A DNA stretch of 64,000 nucleotides, taken from the NCBI GenBank assembly GCA_943788425.1, contig CALSQF010000006.1, forward strand, positions 248,001 through 312,000. The letters run 5' to 3'. Every line of letters begins with the position of its first letter. Position 1 is the first letter of the stretch. Positions 1 through 14,685 of this stretch are shown piece by piece. Source of the DNA: an uncultured Planktomarina sp. GTDB taxonomy: Bacteria; Pseudomonadota; Alphaproteobacteria; Rhodobacterales; Rhodobacteraceae. The position numbers and the translations under genes are program-made. The notes under the pieces were generated by a model, which saw nothing but the letters and a program-made list of their open reading frames with translations, was not told the origin of the DNA and searched no databases.

Positions 1-234
1 CTCATATTTGACAGAGAGCCAAACCGTCTTTCGCAGCAAATCATTGCACAGCGTTTGCGTTCCTTGACGGAGCGCGAGCGCGAGGTTTTAGAACATCTCC
101 TTAAAGGAAAGCTGAACAAAGAGATCGCTGTGGACCTAAATGTGAGCCAGCGCACAATCGAAGCGCATCGTGCCCGCATACGCGAAAAGACACAGGCACG
201 CCGGATTGTAGATTTGGTCCGAATGTTTGGTTAA
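1..234 (+). CDS. LuxR/FixJ-type response regulator, C-terminal part
   Basis: The 5' end lies outside the window. The 77 visible residues are a LuxR/FixJ-type winged helix-turn-helix: LTEREREVLEHLLKGKLNK, then EIAVDLNVSQRTIEAHRARI, ending VDLVRMFG. This is the DNA-binding output domain of a two-component response regulator. The missing N-terminus would be expected to hold a receiver domain, but that is inference. It is co-directional with the B12-binding regulator 370 bp downstream and has its own stop (TAA). Its targets and partner kinase cannot be read from this fragment. FixJ, NarL and other LuxR-type regulators share this domain, so the subfamily is tentative. Confidence 0.85.
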   Translation, partial: LIFDREPNRLSQQIIAQRLRSLTEREREVLEHLLKGKLNKEIAVDLNVSQRTIEAHRARIREKTQARRIVDLVRMFG

Positions 235-602
235 GGGCAGAAACTAAGTATAATTACCTAAGTACTTTCCCTAATTATGCCACAGTCCGTTCTGTGCTCT
301 AAAGATTTTGTCGGTGTCGATGCGTTTGCTCGGACATTGGCAAAGAATACGAGCTTCTACTTAATAAATGAAAGCCTTATGATTTGGCCTTCAGCCTGAG
401 TTTATACGATAACGTGATTTTTTGGAGGATGAAATCGAGTTTTAACATGGAACCTGCTGTATGGGAGTATTGCTACAAAGGATTGTAGCCCCCAATTGAT
501 TTGAAATGAGCGGCCCTCTCGCCAAGGTAACCGTCATTTCGTAATCTGATGCAGCGTGAGTACCGGTCTCCATGTGGGTAACGAGTGATAGGGGACACAT
601 GA
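235..602. other. Intergenic region upstream of the AerR-like gene
   Basis: These 368 bases are AT-rich and hold no clear gene. There is a TTTTTTGGAGG sequence at about 418-428, followed by an ATG at 429 opening a 19-codon ORF that ends in TAG at about 486. A second in-frame ATG lies at 447 and would encode a 13-residue peptide, MEPAVWEYCYKGL. The Shine-Dalgarno-like sequence abuts the first ATG too closely for normal initiation and is far from the second. No TGT-N12-ACA PpsR palindrome was seen here, unlike the intergenic regions inside the cluster. The promoter of the downstream regulator gene presumably lies here. Confidence 0.4.
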
Positions 603-1442
603 ATGTCGAAACAACAAGGCTCCGCTTCAGGAGTGCAGTCGACAGATGCCTTCGAATGGGAAGTGTATCACAATAGCGAAACAAATATATTTGAACTCAG
701 CAAAAAGCTGCCGGAAGACCTAGTTGCCAGCCTGGCGCGAGAGGTAATTTTGCGCGTGGCATCAAGGACTGTAGCTGCCGGCGCGGCCGCGCGCCCAGTG
801 ACGCAAGAGGCGTTGCTGGCATTCAGCACGGCGCTCGCGTCCGACAGTCCCAAAAGCGCCGCAAAGATCATTGCTGCGGAACGCAAAGCTGGTCGTCCGG
901 TGGAGGACATCTACGTCAATTTCTTGGCGCCAGCTGCGCGACAATTGGGCGATATGTGGAACAGCGATCACATCACATTTGCGCAGGTGACGGTTGGCTC
1001 CGGTCGCATTTTTGCGATTATGCGATCAATGCGGCACATGTTTAAAACTGCTGCCCTACCCGATGAGCCGGAGGTTATTTTCGCCTCTGTGCCGGGCGAG
1101 ACTCACACGCTTGGGGTTCGTATGGCAGCAGATTTTTTCCGAAATGATGGATGGAATATTTCTCTACTGGTGGGCCTTTCCCATGATGATCTGCTTGCTG
1201 AAATCTCTCAGATTTCCAGCCACATCATAGGTCTTTCATTCAGCGGTGAACATTCGCTTGAAGCGCTGTCACAGCTGATTGTCGCGCTTCACATTTGCGC
1301 GCCGCATCTGTCAATTGTGGTTTGTGGCCATGAGGCCGAAGAGTTTCGCGCTATTTTGGACCTCATGGGTGTCGATGGGATCGCCGCAACCATAGAAGAG
1401 GCAAGGCTGCATTTCACGCGGTTGTCACAGGCTGAGGGGTAA
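603..1442 (+). CDS. Cobalamin-binding (AerR/PpaA-like) antirepressor-type regulator
   Basis: A 279-residue soluble protein with the two-part B12-binding architecture of AerR, PpaA and CarH. A helical cap (about residues 85-135) has the motif AARQLGDMWNSDHITFAQV. A Rossmann-like B12 domain follows, with GETHTLG at about residue 160 supplying the candidate lower-ligand His. There is no MerR-type DNA-binding domain, so it probably acts through a partner such as PpsR. It converges tail-to-tail on ppsR with only 9 bp between stops. PpaA/AerR proteins relieve PpsR/CrtJ repression of photosynthesis genes in Rhodobacter; applying this here is inference. A second relative lies on the other side of ppsR. 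The start follows an AGGGG ribosome site; another ATG overlaps just upstream. Confidence 0.8.
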   Translation: MSKQQGSASGVQSTDAFEWEVYHNSETNIFELSKKLPEDLVASLAREVILRVASRTVAAGAAARPVTQEALLAFSTALASDSPKSAAKIIAAERKAGRPVEDIYVNFLAPAARQLGDMWNSDHITFAQVTVGSGRIFAIMRSMRHMFKTAALPDEPEVIFASVPGETHTLGVRMAADFFRNDGWNISLLVGLSHDDLLAEISQISSHIIGLSFSGEHSLEALSQLIVALHICAPHLSIVVCGHEAEEFRAILDLMGVDGIAATIEEARLHFTRLSQAEG

Positions 1443-1451
1443 TTTAATCTC

Positions 1452-2861
1452 TCACACCAGGTCGTATTTCCGTAATTTTACATAGAGTGATTGCCGTGAC
1501 AATCCGAGCATCTCGGCTGCGGCGACGCGGTTGTTCGAGGTCATGCCAATCGCGGTTTCTATACACATTTTTTCAACCACATCGGTGCTGCGCGCGACAA
1601 TATCCTTGAGTGATTGGCTGCCAATTAGTTCAACAACGGAGTTAATCTCTTCTTTTGACATTTGACTGGAGGACGTCGAGACCGCCTCGACACGACGGGC
1701 ATTGCGCAGGAGCAGCACACAAATTGGTTCACGTTCTGTGCGGACTTGTGTGGTCGAAATGTCGACGGGGCGCTCGTCGCCATGTTCGTTTAAAATCTTT
1801 GTCGAATAAAGCCGCATCTTACCAGTGCGGCGCGCGCTTTCTAAAATTACATTGAGATCGACTGACCCACGGGAAAAGAATTCGGACATGCTGCGCCCAC
1901 TCAGTGTTTGCGGATGAGTCACATTGGCCAAGGAGACAAAGGCCTCATTCGCACTCATTATCTGGCCTGACATATTTACAAACACAATTGGGTCGACCCC
2001 CTTGTGGAAAAAACTGACCAAATGGGTTGCGAGTAAATCAACGGGCTCTAGGGTCGAATCCTCGGGCTCAATTTTACAAAGCAACATTTGCGAGGTTGCG
2101 CCGCGAAACAAAGTTGGATTGAGACGGTAGGACTGGCCACCCAGCGCTGATTTGGCCAAAATGGCAGTCATCGAGGAATCCGAGGCGGCGGTCACCATTC
2201 GGTCGATCAGCCCCGTAAGACCTTCGTCTTCAAACTCCAAAGCGAAAGCCGCATCAATAAATTCATTGCGGGACCGTCCGAGCAGAACCTCCGCGGCGCT
2301 ATTGCAAGATGAAATCAGGCCCGTTTCAAGTGCGATGAACACTGTTGCGACGTCTGATGATTCCATCAATACCCTTAGTCTGATTTCATGATCCCGACGG
2401 GCGTCATAATCGTTCTCAAGAGCAATTTGTGCTTCTACCAGCTGTTGCTGCATTTCTGCGACGGGCCGTAAATCCGATCCTAAAAGCAATGTAGACCCGT
2501 TTGCTGCGGCGCAATGATAGGTGTATCGGACGGGCAATTCGGCTTGCTGATCGGTGGCGCGATGGTTCAACTCGACGGGGCGCGTTTCTTGTTGGCCCTC
2601 TTTGAATTCTGCGAGCCGGGCCTCAAACTTTGGTACAGACTCTTTGGTCAGCGTGTCTTTAAATTGCTGACCATGCCACGTAGCCAAATCCAATCTGGGC
2701 GCCAAAAAAGGGCTGGACATGGTGTGGGTGATCTCGCCATCGCGGGAGATGACAAAAGCAAAATCGCACAGCCGCGAAATTACGTCCGCAGTGGCAGCCT
2801 GATCCAAATTTGGGATAAGGCGCTCGGACCATTCTGTTTTACCAAGCGACGTCATTTGCAA
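1452..2861 (-). CDS. ppsR: Transcriptional repressor PpsR (CrtJ) of photosynthesis genes
   Basis: A 469-residue cytoplasmic repressor that binds TGT-N12-ACA palindromes and shuts off bch, crt and puc-type genes under oxygen or light. The sequence shows an N-terminal region and two PAS domains (about 160-260 and 285-390). It ends in a Fis-type helix-turn-helix with AAAEMLGLSRQSLYVKLRKY. Cys262 and Cys433 correspond in position to the redox-active cysteines of Rhodobacter PpsR (Cys251 and Cys424). Cys433 sits in KMCIETAIGM just before the recognition helix. The gene is flanked by two AerR/PpaA-like genes. Eleven candidate target sites within this window fit its role. Initiation could be at M1 or M3. 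Confidence 0.95.
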   Translation of the reverse strand: MQMTSLGKTEWSERLIPNLDQAATADVISRLCDFAFVISRDGEITHTMSSPFLAPRLDLATWHGQQFKDTLTKESVPKFEARLAEFKEGQQETRPVELNHRATDQQAELPVRYTYHCAAANGSTLLLGSDLRPVAEMQQQLVEAQIALENDYDARRDHEIRLRVLMESSDVATVFIALETGLISSCNSAAEVLLGRSRNEFIDAAFALEFEDEGLTGLIDRMVTAASDSSMTAILAKSALGGQSYRLNPTLFRGATSQMLLCKIEPEDSTLEPVDLLATHLVSFFHKGVDPIVFVNMSGQIMSANEAFVSLANVTHPQTLSGRSMSEFFSRGSVDLNVILESARRTGKMRLYSTKILNEHGDERPVDISTTQVRTEREPICVLLLRNARRVEAVSTSSSQMSKEEINSVVELIGSQSLKDIVARSTDVVEKMCIETAIGMTSNNRVAAAEMLGLSRQSLYVKLRKYDLV

Positions 2862-2936
2862 AAGCCCTTCGTTCGATTTGCATTTCTAGATGCACCCACG
2901 TGGCAATCGTACTGTCAAATACCTGGAATTTAACTT

Positions 2937-3710
2937 TCAAAAGCATTGAGCAACCGCGGCTTTCCAATCGTTGGATATGTAATCTGCTCCCGTAACCGCA
3001 TCAATGTTAATTTGAGCGCTTAGAATGCCGCCCCCCAAAATAACCTTTGCTGTGCTCCAATTACATCTAACATTTGAAATTATTTCAGATAATTTTTCGG
3101 TACTGCTGTCTGCTGACGCAGAAATAAACACGCCGTCGAATTGCTCAATTGCCCCCACCTGATGAACTCGACTGGCTGTGACATCCATCTCCAGCTTAAC
3201 GCGCGCGCCAAGACATCTTAGTATCTTGCCTAGGATAATCGCACCTAATGTATGTTGTGTTCCTTCCGGAACGATAATTAACAAACTCAATTCCTTACGC
3301 AGCCGACTTATGCCGGCCGGAACCTCTGTTTCAGAAAGACCGTGCACCGCGATCTGTAGGCGACTTGCGCTGAGCGTCATGGAGAAGAAGGACAGGTCAT
3401 CTTCTTCCCAAGCGACGCCCAATTGTCGGACTGCAGCGGGTATAATCTCTGAAAATAGGATAAAGTCTGAAAAGCCCACGGTCTGTAGCTCATGAATGGC
3501 AATAGAAACGGCTGATCTTTTCGGATCAAGAGAAGCATCGACCAAACGTTGGGCCGCTTGGCTTGCGCTGATTGCAGGAACCAAGGGCGCAAGCCCGCCC
3601 AGCCTGCTGGCTTGACTTAAATTGCGCGCCAGAACCTTGATAGCAACTTGAGCGACCTGGGCAGCTTCATCCCCTATACTCACGAGATCTGTGTGTTGGT
3701 GATGAGTCAC
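2937..3710 (-). CDS. ppaA: PpaA/AerR antirepressor, B12/haem-binding
   Basis: A 257-residue regulator in the place where ppaA lies in Rhodobacter, between ppsR and bchF. The cap domain contains AAVRQLGVAWEEDDLSFFSM. The B12-type Rossmann domain contains EGTQHTLGAI (candidate ligand His) and ends in a Gly-rich loop, ILGGGILS. Family members bind cobalamin or haem and counteract PpsR. It has no recognisable DNA-binding domain. It is co-oriented with ppsR, 75 bp upstream of it, and divergent from bchF across a 255 bp region with two PpsR palindromes, so it may itself be in the PpsR regulon. It is only distantly similar to the relative at 603-1442. Confidence 0.85.
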   Translation of the reverse strand: MTHHQHTDLVSIGDEAAQVAQVAIKVLARNLSQASRLGGLAPLVPAISASQAAQRLVDASLDPKRSAVSIAIHELQTVGFSDFILFSEIIPAAVRQLGVAWEEDDLSFFSMTLSASRLQIAVHGLSETEVPAGISRLRKELSLLIIVPEGTQHTLGAIILGKILRCLGARVKLEMDVTASRVHQVGAIEQFDGVFISASADSSTEKLSEIISNVRCNWSTAKVILGGGILSAQINIDAVTGADYISNDWKAAVAQCF

Positions 3711-3796
3711 AATGACCTTCCGAATACTGCCAGCAGGCCACGATGACCTCAGTGCTTATCAAAGATGACAGAGATGCTCGGGTATCGCGGCCTAAA

Positions 3797-3814
3797 TGTC
3801 AATAATTTGTTACA
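3797..3814. promoter_or_regulatory. PpsR operator, TGT-N12-ACA, distal bchF site
   Basis: Perfect palindrome arms, TGTCAATAATTTGTTACA, in the ppaA-bchF divergent intergenic region. It pairs with the site at 3893-3910, centres 96 bp apart. Distal and proximal sites of this kind allow cooperative looping by PpsR/CrtJ. Its location suggests control of bchF and possibly ppaA. Confidence 0.85.
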
Positions 3815-3892
3815 TTTTGTGGGAAAACTTCGATAGATTCCGCAAATTTTTGAGAAAAGTAAAAATAATTAGACAGAATTTCTGACAATAAG

Positions 3893-3910
3893 TGTAAATC
3901 AAAGTTGACA
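3893..3910. promoter_or_regulatory. PpsR operator, TGT-N12-ACA, proximal bchF site
   Basis: Sequence TGTAAATCAAAGTTGACA, exact TGT-N12-ACA. It ends 55 bp before the bchF ATG. TTGACA at its right half could double as a sigma-70 -35 element, so bound PpsR would block RNA polymerase. Confidence 0.88.
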
Positions 3911-3965
3911 GACTGCGCCGCGCCTGCCAAATTTTGACCAGCCTATTGGCGAATTGGAAAACCGT

Positions 3966-7270
<3,305 letters not shown>

Positions 7271-7281
<11 letters not shown>

Positions 7282-10200
7282 GCTGATATATCCTTCGTAT
7301 AATGTCGTGCTAATGACATTGGACCGCCACGCGGCTGGTCCAGCAGCGCGGGCTTTGCCCAAGCTGGCGGCGGATTTTCCAGGCTTGCAGCTTAAAATAC
7401 ATGCCGCCGCGGAATGGGCCAAAGATCCAGCGGCCTTGGCCAGTGCTAAAGCTGATATCGAGACGGCGCATTTGATTGTGTCCTCCGTTCTATTTCTTGA
7501 AGATCATGTGCAGGCTATCTTGCCCGATCTAAAAGCGCGGCGTGCTGCTTGTGATGCTTTGGTGGGCATAATTGCCGATCAGGACATTGTGCAGCTGACC
7601 AAAATGGGCGACCTCGACATGATGCGGCCCGCTTCTGGCGTCATGGGGTTTTTGAAGAAGCTGAAACCAGCGAAGAAATCTACCAGCACAGGCGAAGGCC
7701 AGGCCAAGATGCTGCGCCGAATTCCCAAAATTTTAAAGCTTATTCCTGGTAAGAGTCAGGATCTGCGGGCGTGGTTCTTGACCATGCAATATTGGCTCGG
7801 CGGATCTGATGATAATATCGAAAGCCTCGTGCGCTTTTTGATTTCGCGCTACGCATCTCGGCTGGAATGGCGTGGTGTTGCGGCTCCGGCTCCGGTTGAA
7901 TACCCTGAAGTGGGTCTTTATCATCCAGACCTGCCCGGCCACCATATCACCACAGATATAGCTGATCTGCCACAAGCGGGTACTGGCCCAACCATTGGGC
8001 TGGCCATGTTGCGCAGTTACATTTTGGCCGGAGACACGGCGCATTTTGACTATGTCATTCGGCGCTTTGAAGCCGCGGGAATGCGGGTCATACCGGCCTT
8101 TGCTGGTGGGCTCGACAGTCGACCAGCAATCGAAGCCTATCACATGGGCAAGATCGACGCTTTGGTCTCTCTGACCGGATTTTCTCTGGTTGGCGGACCC
8201 GCCTATAATGACAGCGAAGCGGCGGTTGAAACCCTCAGCGGGCTCGACGTTCCCTATATTGCGGCGCAACCTTTGGAATTTCAAACCCTGTCGCAATGGG
8301 CCAATGGTGGCCAGGGGTTGAGCCCGATTGAGGCGACAATCCTAGTGGCTTTGCCCGAAATTGATGGCGCCACAAACCCAACAGTGTTTGCAGGTCGGCA
8401 CGGGCCGGATGGCTGTGACGGATGCGCTTATGCCTGCGCAGCGGCGGGCACCGTAAAAGCCATGGCGCCCTGCCCAGAGCGTATTGATGCTTTGGTGGAA
8501 AAAACTCGAAATCTTGCGGTTTTGCGCCGCAAAGAAAATTCTGAAAAAAATGTTGGAATCGTGCTTTTCGGCTTTCCGCCCAATGCAGGCGCGATTGGTA
8601 CAGCGGCCTATCTCTCGGTGTTTGAAAGTTTACATAATACTTTGCAGACAATGGCTGAAAACGGTTACGATGTGACCCCACCCGAAACTGTTGACGACCT
8701 GCGCAAGGTCATTTTGCAAGGGAATGCATCGATCTATGGGCAGGAGGCCAACGTCGCGGCCAAGGTTTCGGCCGATTATATCGTAACGCATACGCCTTGG
8801 TTAAACGAGATCGAAGAGATTTGGGGTCCCGCGCCAGGGCGCATTCAGTCCAATGGCAGCGACCTTTTCATTCTCGGTGCTCAGTTTGGAAAAGTTTTCG
8901 TCGGCGTACAGCCAACCTTTGGTTATGAGGGCGATCCCATGCGCCTTCTCTTTGAGCGCGGGTTTGCGCCTACCCATGCGTTCAGCGCGTTTTATCAATT
9001 CATGAAGCATCAGTATAAAGCCGATGTGCTATTGCATTTTGGCATGCACGGGGCGTTGGAATTTATGCCGGGCAAGCAAAACGGCTGCGGTGGCAAAGAT
9101 TGGCCAGATCGGTTGATTGGCAATATGCCCAATATTTATCTTTACGCAGCCAATAATCCGTCAGAGGCCACTTTGGCGAAGCGCCGCAGCAATGCGATTA
9201 CCATAACCCATCTGACGCCGCCGTTGCAGGCTTCCGGTCTTTATCGCGGTCTTGCTGATTTGAAAGACAGTCTCAGCAAGTGGCGAGCGTTGCCGCCGGG
9301 CGATGCAGCTGCCAAGCCCTTGGAGGCGTTGATTGCGGCTCAGGCTGAGATTGTGCATCTGGATGGCACAGATTTGAACCGGCTTTGGATCACTCTTTTG
9401 GAAACAGAAGATGCTTTGATCCCCGACGGGTTGCACATCATTGGTCAAAAATTGCCTGAGCATAAAATCGAAGCTCTGTTGGATTTGATGTGCTTTGACA
9501 CCCCACAAGCGCGCCAGATCGCCAAATCGCATTTGCAAGGCAGCGACGAGCTGGATGGATTGATGCGGGGCTTAAACGGCCAATTCATCAAGCCGGTTCC
9601 TGGCGGAGATGTGATCCGTGCGCCAGATATCCTGCCGACGGGTCGGAATATTCATGCCTTTGACCCCTTCCGAATGCCGACAGCTTTTGCCATGCAAGAC
9701 GGCGCGCAGCAGGCGGAAGAGTTGCTGCGAACTCATGAGGGGTTGCCCAAGACTGTTGCATTGGTGCTCTGGGGATCTGACAATATTAAATCTAACGGTG
9801 GGCCGATCGCACAGGCGCTGTCTTTGATGGGCGCCAAGCCGCGCTTTGATGCAAATGGCCGTCTTTGTGGCGCTGATCTGATCTCTCTTGAGCAGCTGGG
9901 GCGGGCGCGGATTGATGTGGTCATCACCCTCTCGGGAATTTTCCGGGATCTATTGCCGCTGCAAACTAAAATGCTGGCTGATGCCGCCTTGCAATGTGCG
10001 ATGGCCGATGAGCCTTTAGAGATGAATCCCATTCGCGCCCATGCTCTCGAGTTTGCCCAGGCACAAAACTGTAGCCTAGAAATAGCAGCGCTGCGGGTCT
10101 TTTCTAATTCCGAAGGCGCCTATGGTTCAAACGTGAACCAATTGGTCGACAGCTCCGCTTTTAAAGACGACAGCGACTTTGCAGATGCCTACCAGGCGCG

Positions 10201-10816
10201 TAAAAGTTTTGCCTATGGCAAGGATGGCGAGGCCAGTCAGCAATCGCAATTGCTACAAGACACGTTAAAGAATGTGGAACTTGCCTATCAGAACCTCGAA
10301 TCCGTTGAGCTTGGGGTCACCACTGTGGATCATTATTTTGATACACTCGGCGGCATTGCAGCGGCTGTGAAACGCGCCAAGGGCGGTGTCGAAACACCCG
10401 TCTACATCGGAGATCAAACCCGCGGTGGCGCGCAGGTACGGACCCTGCGTGAACAGGTGGCGTTGGAAACTCGCGCCCGCAGTTTAAACCCAAAATTTTA
10501 TGAACCGCTCTTGCAGCATGGTCATGAAGGCGTGCGTGCCATTGAGGCGCATATCACCAATACCGTCGGTTGGTCTGCGACGACAGGGAAGGTGGATGAA
10601 TGGGTGTATCAAGAGCTGTCTGAAACATTTGTTTTGGATGAAGACATGCGCAAACGCCTGTCCGCCTTGAACCCACAAGCCTCCATGCGCATGGCAAATC
10701 GCCTGCTAGAGGCGTCAGATCGTGCCTATTGGAAACCAGACGAAACCACTTTGGCCGCGCTGCAAAGTGCCGCGGATGCCATTGAAGATCAACTTGAGGG
10801 CATTGCAGCCGAATGA
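7271..10816 (+). CDS. bchH: Magnesium chelatase subunit BchH
   Basis: The 1181-residue porphyrin-binding subunit of Mg-chelatase, which with BchI and BchD inserts Mg2+ into protoporphyrin IX. It has the CobN/BchH family signature including [17 protein letters not shown], and [20 protein letters not shown] in the N-terminal third. The start at 7271 ([15 protein letters not shown]) is preceded by GCGAAGG and overlaps the bchB end by 11 bp; a longer in-frame ORF start upstream at 7208 lies wholly within bchB. Its partner genes bchI and bchD lie at the far end of the cluster (44735-47396). Confidence 0.97.
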
Positions 10817-10834
10817 CCCAAAACGCAGTTATAG

Positions 10835-12407
<1,573 letters not shown>

Positions 12408-12411
<4 letters not shown>

Positions 12412-13835
12412 TCCCAAAGAGTGCTGTCAAAACCCTGACCTTAAGGATGTTGCCTTTCGCCGATGCGGCCAGCGATGAGCTGCCGCTTGGGCAATTGTTG
12501 CGTCTATCCTTGTTTCAAATTTCTGTGGGCATGGCAGCGGTGATGTTGCTTGGCACCTTAAACCGGGTGATGATTGTTGAGCTGTCGGTGCCGGCCTTTA
12601 TCGTGGCGACGATGATTGCAATTCCCGTGCTGATCGCGCCTTTTCGTGCGCTTCTTGGGTTTAAGTCTGACAATTACCGCTCCGCAATCGGTTGGAAACG
12701 CGTGCCCTATTTGTGGTTTGGCAGCCTCTGGCAGTTTGGCGGATTGGCGATCATGCCGATGGCTCTTTTGGTTTTGGCCGGAGACTCAGCAATTGATGCG
12801 GGACTGTTTGGCGAGATTGCCGCAGCGCTGGCGTTTCTTTTGACTGGGCTTGGAATGCATATGACGCAAACCGCAGGGCTGGCTTTGGCCGCTGATCGCG
12901 CAACCGAACAGACTCGCGCAAAAGTCGTTTCAATGCTCTACGTTATGTATCTTGTGGGAATGGGGGTTTCAGCCGTTATCATTGGTACGTTGCTGCATGA
13001 TTACTCCTCGTTACTGTTGGTTCAAGTGGTGCAAGGCGCGGCGGTGTTCACCATGGTTTTGAATGTTATTGCTCTTTGGAAGCAGGAAAAAATGGCGCCG
13101 ATGAGCCAGGCTGCACGCCAGGCGCCGAAGGCCAGTTTTCAGACCGCTTGGGCGGACTTTACCGGTCAAACGACGGTGCGGCGGCTAATATTCACAATTT
13201 TCGCCGGCACGGTTGCTTTTAATATGCAAGATGTGCTGCTCGAACCCTATGGCGGCGAAATTCTTGGCCTTTCCGTTTCGGCGACAACGCAGCTTACCGC
13301 CATGTGGTCTTTGGGCGCTTTGATCGGTTTGGGCCTGTCGGCGCGATGGCTGTCGCGATCAATTGATCCCATTCGTATTGCGGGCCGGGGAGTTGTTGTC
13401 GGCATCTTCGCTTTTGCGGCAGTTCTTTTATCCTCTGTTTTTGGCTCGCCATTTTTGTTTTTTTCAGGTGCCTTTTTGATTGGGCTGGGTGGCGGTACCT
13501 TTGCAGTGGCGACCCTGACTGCCGCCATGACCATCAATGTGCCTGGAGCGGCTGGGCGTGGATTGGCGCTGGGCGTTTGGGGCGCTGCGCAGGCCACAGG
13601 CGCAGGCCTGTCCATTTTTTTAGGTGGCGCTATTCGCGATATGATCACGCAAGCGGCGCATAGCGGCATTTTGGGCGACGCCCTTAACACCCCGGTTGTT
13701 GGGTATTCGGTCGTTTATCAAATTGAGATCGCTCTACTCTTCATTACCCTCATCGCCCTTGGCCCGATTCTACGGACCAAAGGCATCAGTGCAAACACAC
13801 CGCAGCGCTTGGAGCTGACGGATTTTCCGACTTGA
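12408..13835 (+). CDS. lhaA: LhaA, PucC-family LH1 assembly protein
   Basis: A 475-residue, roughly 12-helix inner-membrane protein of the PucC/BCD subfamily of the major facilitator superfamily. LhaA aids LH1 and RC assembly, probably by delivering bacteriochlorophyll. Family motifs include LNRVMIVELSVPA near the N-terminus, LEPYGGEILGLSV mid-protein, and GRGLALGVWGAAQATGAG in the C-terminal half. The position between bchM and puhA is the standard one for lhaA. Its paralogue bch2 is at 23801-25093. No pucBA genes are in the window, so calling it PucC would be misleading. Confidence 0.93.
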
Positions 13836-13853
13836 TAGTCAAAGGAGACGACC

Positions 13854-14627
13854 ATGGTAGGCAATGAATTTTTCGGTAATTTTGATCTCGCAAGCGCTGC
13901 GATCTGGATGTTCTGGATCTTTTTTGCTTTGCTTGTTTATTATCTTCAAACAGAGAACATGCGCGAAGGATATCCGCTGGAGGCCGATGATCCCTCTGGA
14001 TCTGCCCATCGCGGCCTTTTTTCCCTGCCTGGTGACAAGACGTTTCACCTGCCCCATGGGCGCGGTGACGTGACTGTTCCCTCCGGTCAACGTGGGGATC
14101 GTTCAGATTTAGCACTTGAAGCCACCTCTGATGCGACTGGCTCGCCTTTTGTACCAATCGGCGACCCGATGCTCGCTGGTGTTGGGCCAGGCGCATGGGC
14201 TCCGCGTCAGGATCACGCCGAGTTGGACGCGCATGGTCATGCCAAGATCAAGCCCATGTCACAGCTCGATGATTTCCATGTTTCAGCTGGCCGTGATCCA
14301 CGGGGTAAACCTGTGGTGGCGGGCGACGGCGAGGTGATCGGCCGTATCAATGATATGTGGATTGATGTGCCAGAACAGATGGTGCGTTACCTAACTGTGG
14401 ATCTCAATCCAGAGGGCACGGGCCAGGCCCGCCTAATCCCAATCAATTTTTGCAAAATTAGCGAAGACCGGGTGACGGTTCGTTCAATTTATAGCGCCAA
14501 TTTTGCAGGAGTGCCTCAGCACAAGTCGACTTCAGAAGTCAGCTTGCTCGAGGAAGAAAAGATCATGGCTTATTACGGCGGCGGCACACTTTATGCCGAT
14601 CCTGAACGCTCAGAGCCAAAACTGTAA
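13854..14627 (+). CDS. puhA: Photosynthetic reaction centre H subunit PuhA
   Basis: A 257-residue RC-H subunit: one membrane helix near the N-terminus (about residues 14-32, AAIWMFWIFFALLVYYL) and a cytoplasmic beta-rich domain that caps L and M and helps deliver protons to QB. DVPEQMVRYLTV contains the Asp and Glu equivalent to the H-subunit proton-path residues Asp170 and Glu173. The ribosome site AAAGGAG precedes the ATG, 18 bp after lhaA. A strong hairpin follows the stop (14634-14663), which probably protects the puhA mRNA end. Confidence 0.97.
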   Translation: MVGNEFFGNFDLASAAIWMFWIFFALLVYYLQTENMREGYPLEADDPSGSAHRGLFSLPGDKTFHLPHGRGDVTVPSGQRGDRSDLALEATSDATGSPFVPIGDPMLAGVGPGAWAPRQDHAELDAHGHAKIKPMSQLDDFHVSAGRDPRGKPVVAGDGEVIGRINDMWIDVPEQMVRYLTVDLNPEGTGQARLIPINFCKISEDRVTVRSIYSANFAGVPQHKSTSEVSLLEEEKIMAYYGGGTLYADPERSEPKL

Positions 14628-14633
14628 ACGACC

Positions 14634-14663
14634 AACGCTGGGCCGCAGCCACGGCCCAGCGTT
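14634..14663 (+). terminator. Intercistronic hairpin between puhA and puhB
   Basis: A perfect 12 bp inverted repeat, AACGCTGGGCCG and CGGCCCAGCGTT, around a 6-base loop. It starts 7 bp after the puhA stop. There is no U-tract, so it is more likely an mRNA-stabilising or attenuating element that makes puhA more abundant than puhB, puhC and acsF. Confidence 0.75.
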
Positions 14664-14685
14664 CAGACGATAGGGGACTAAAGAC

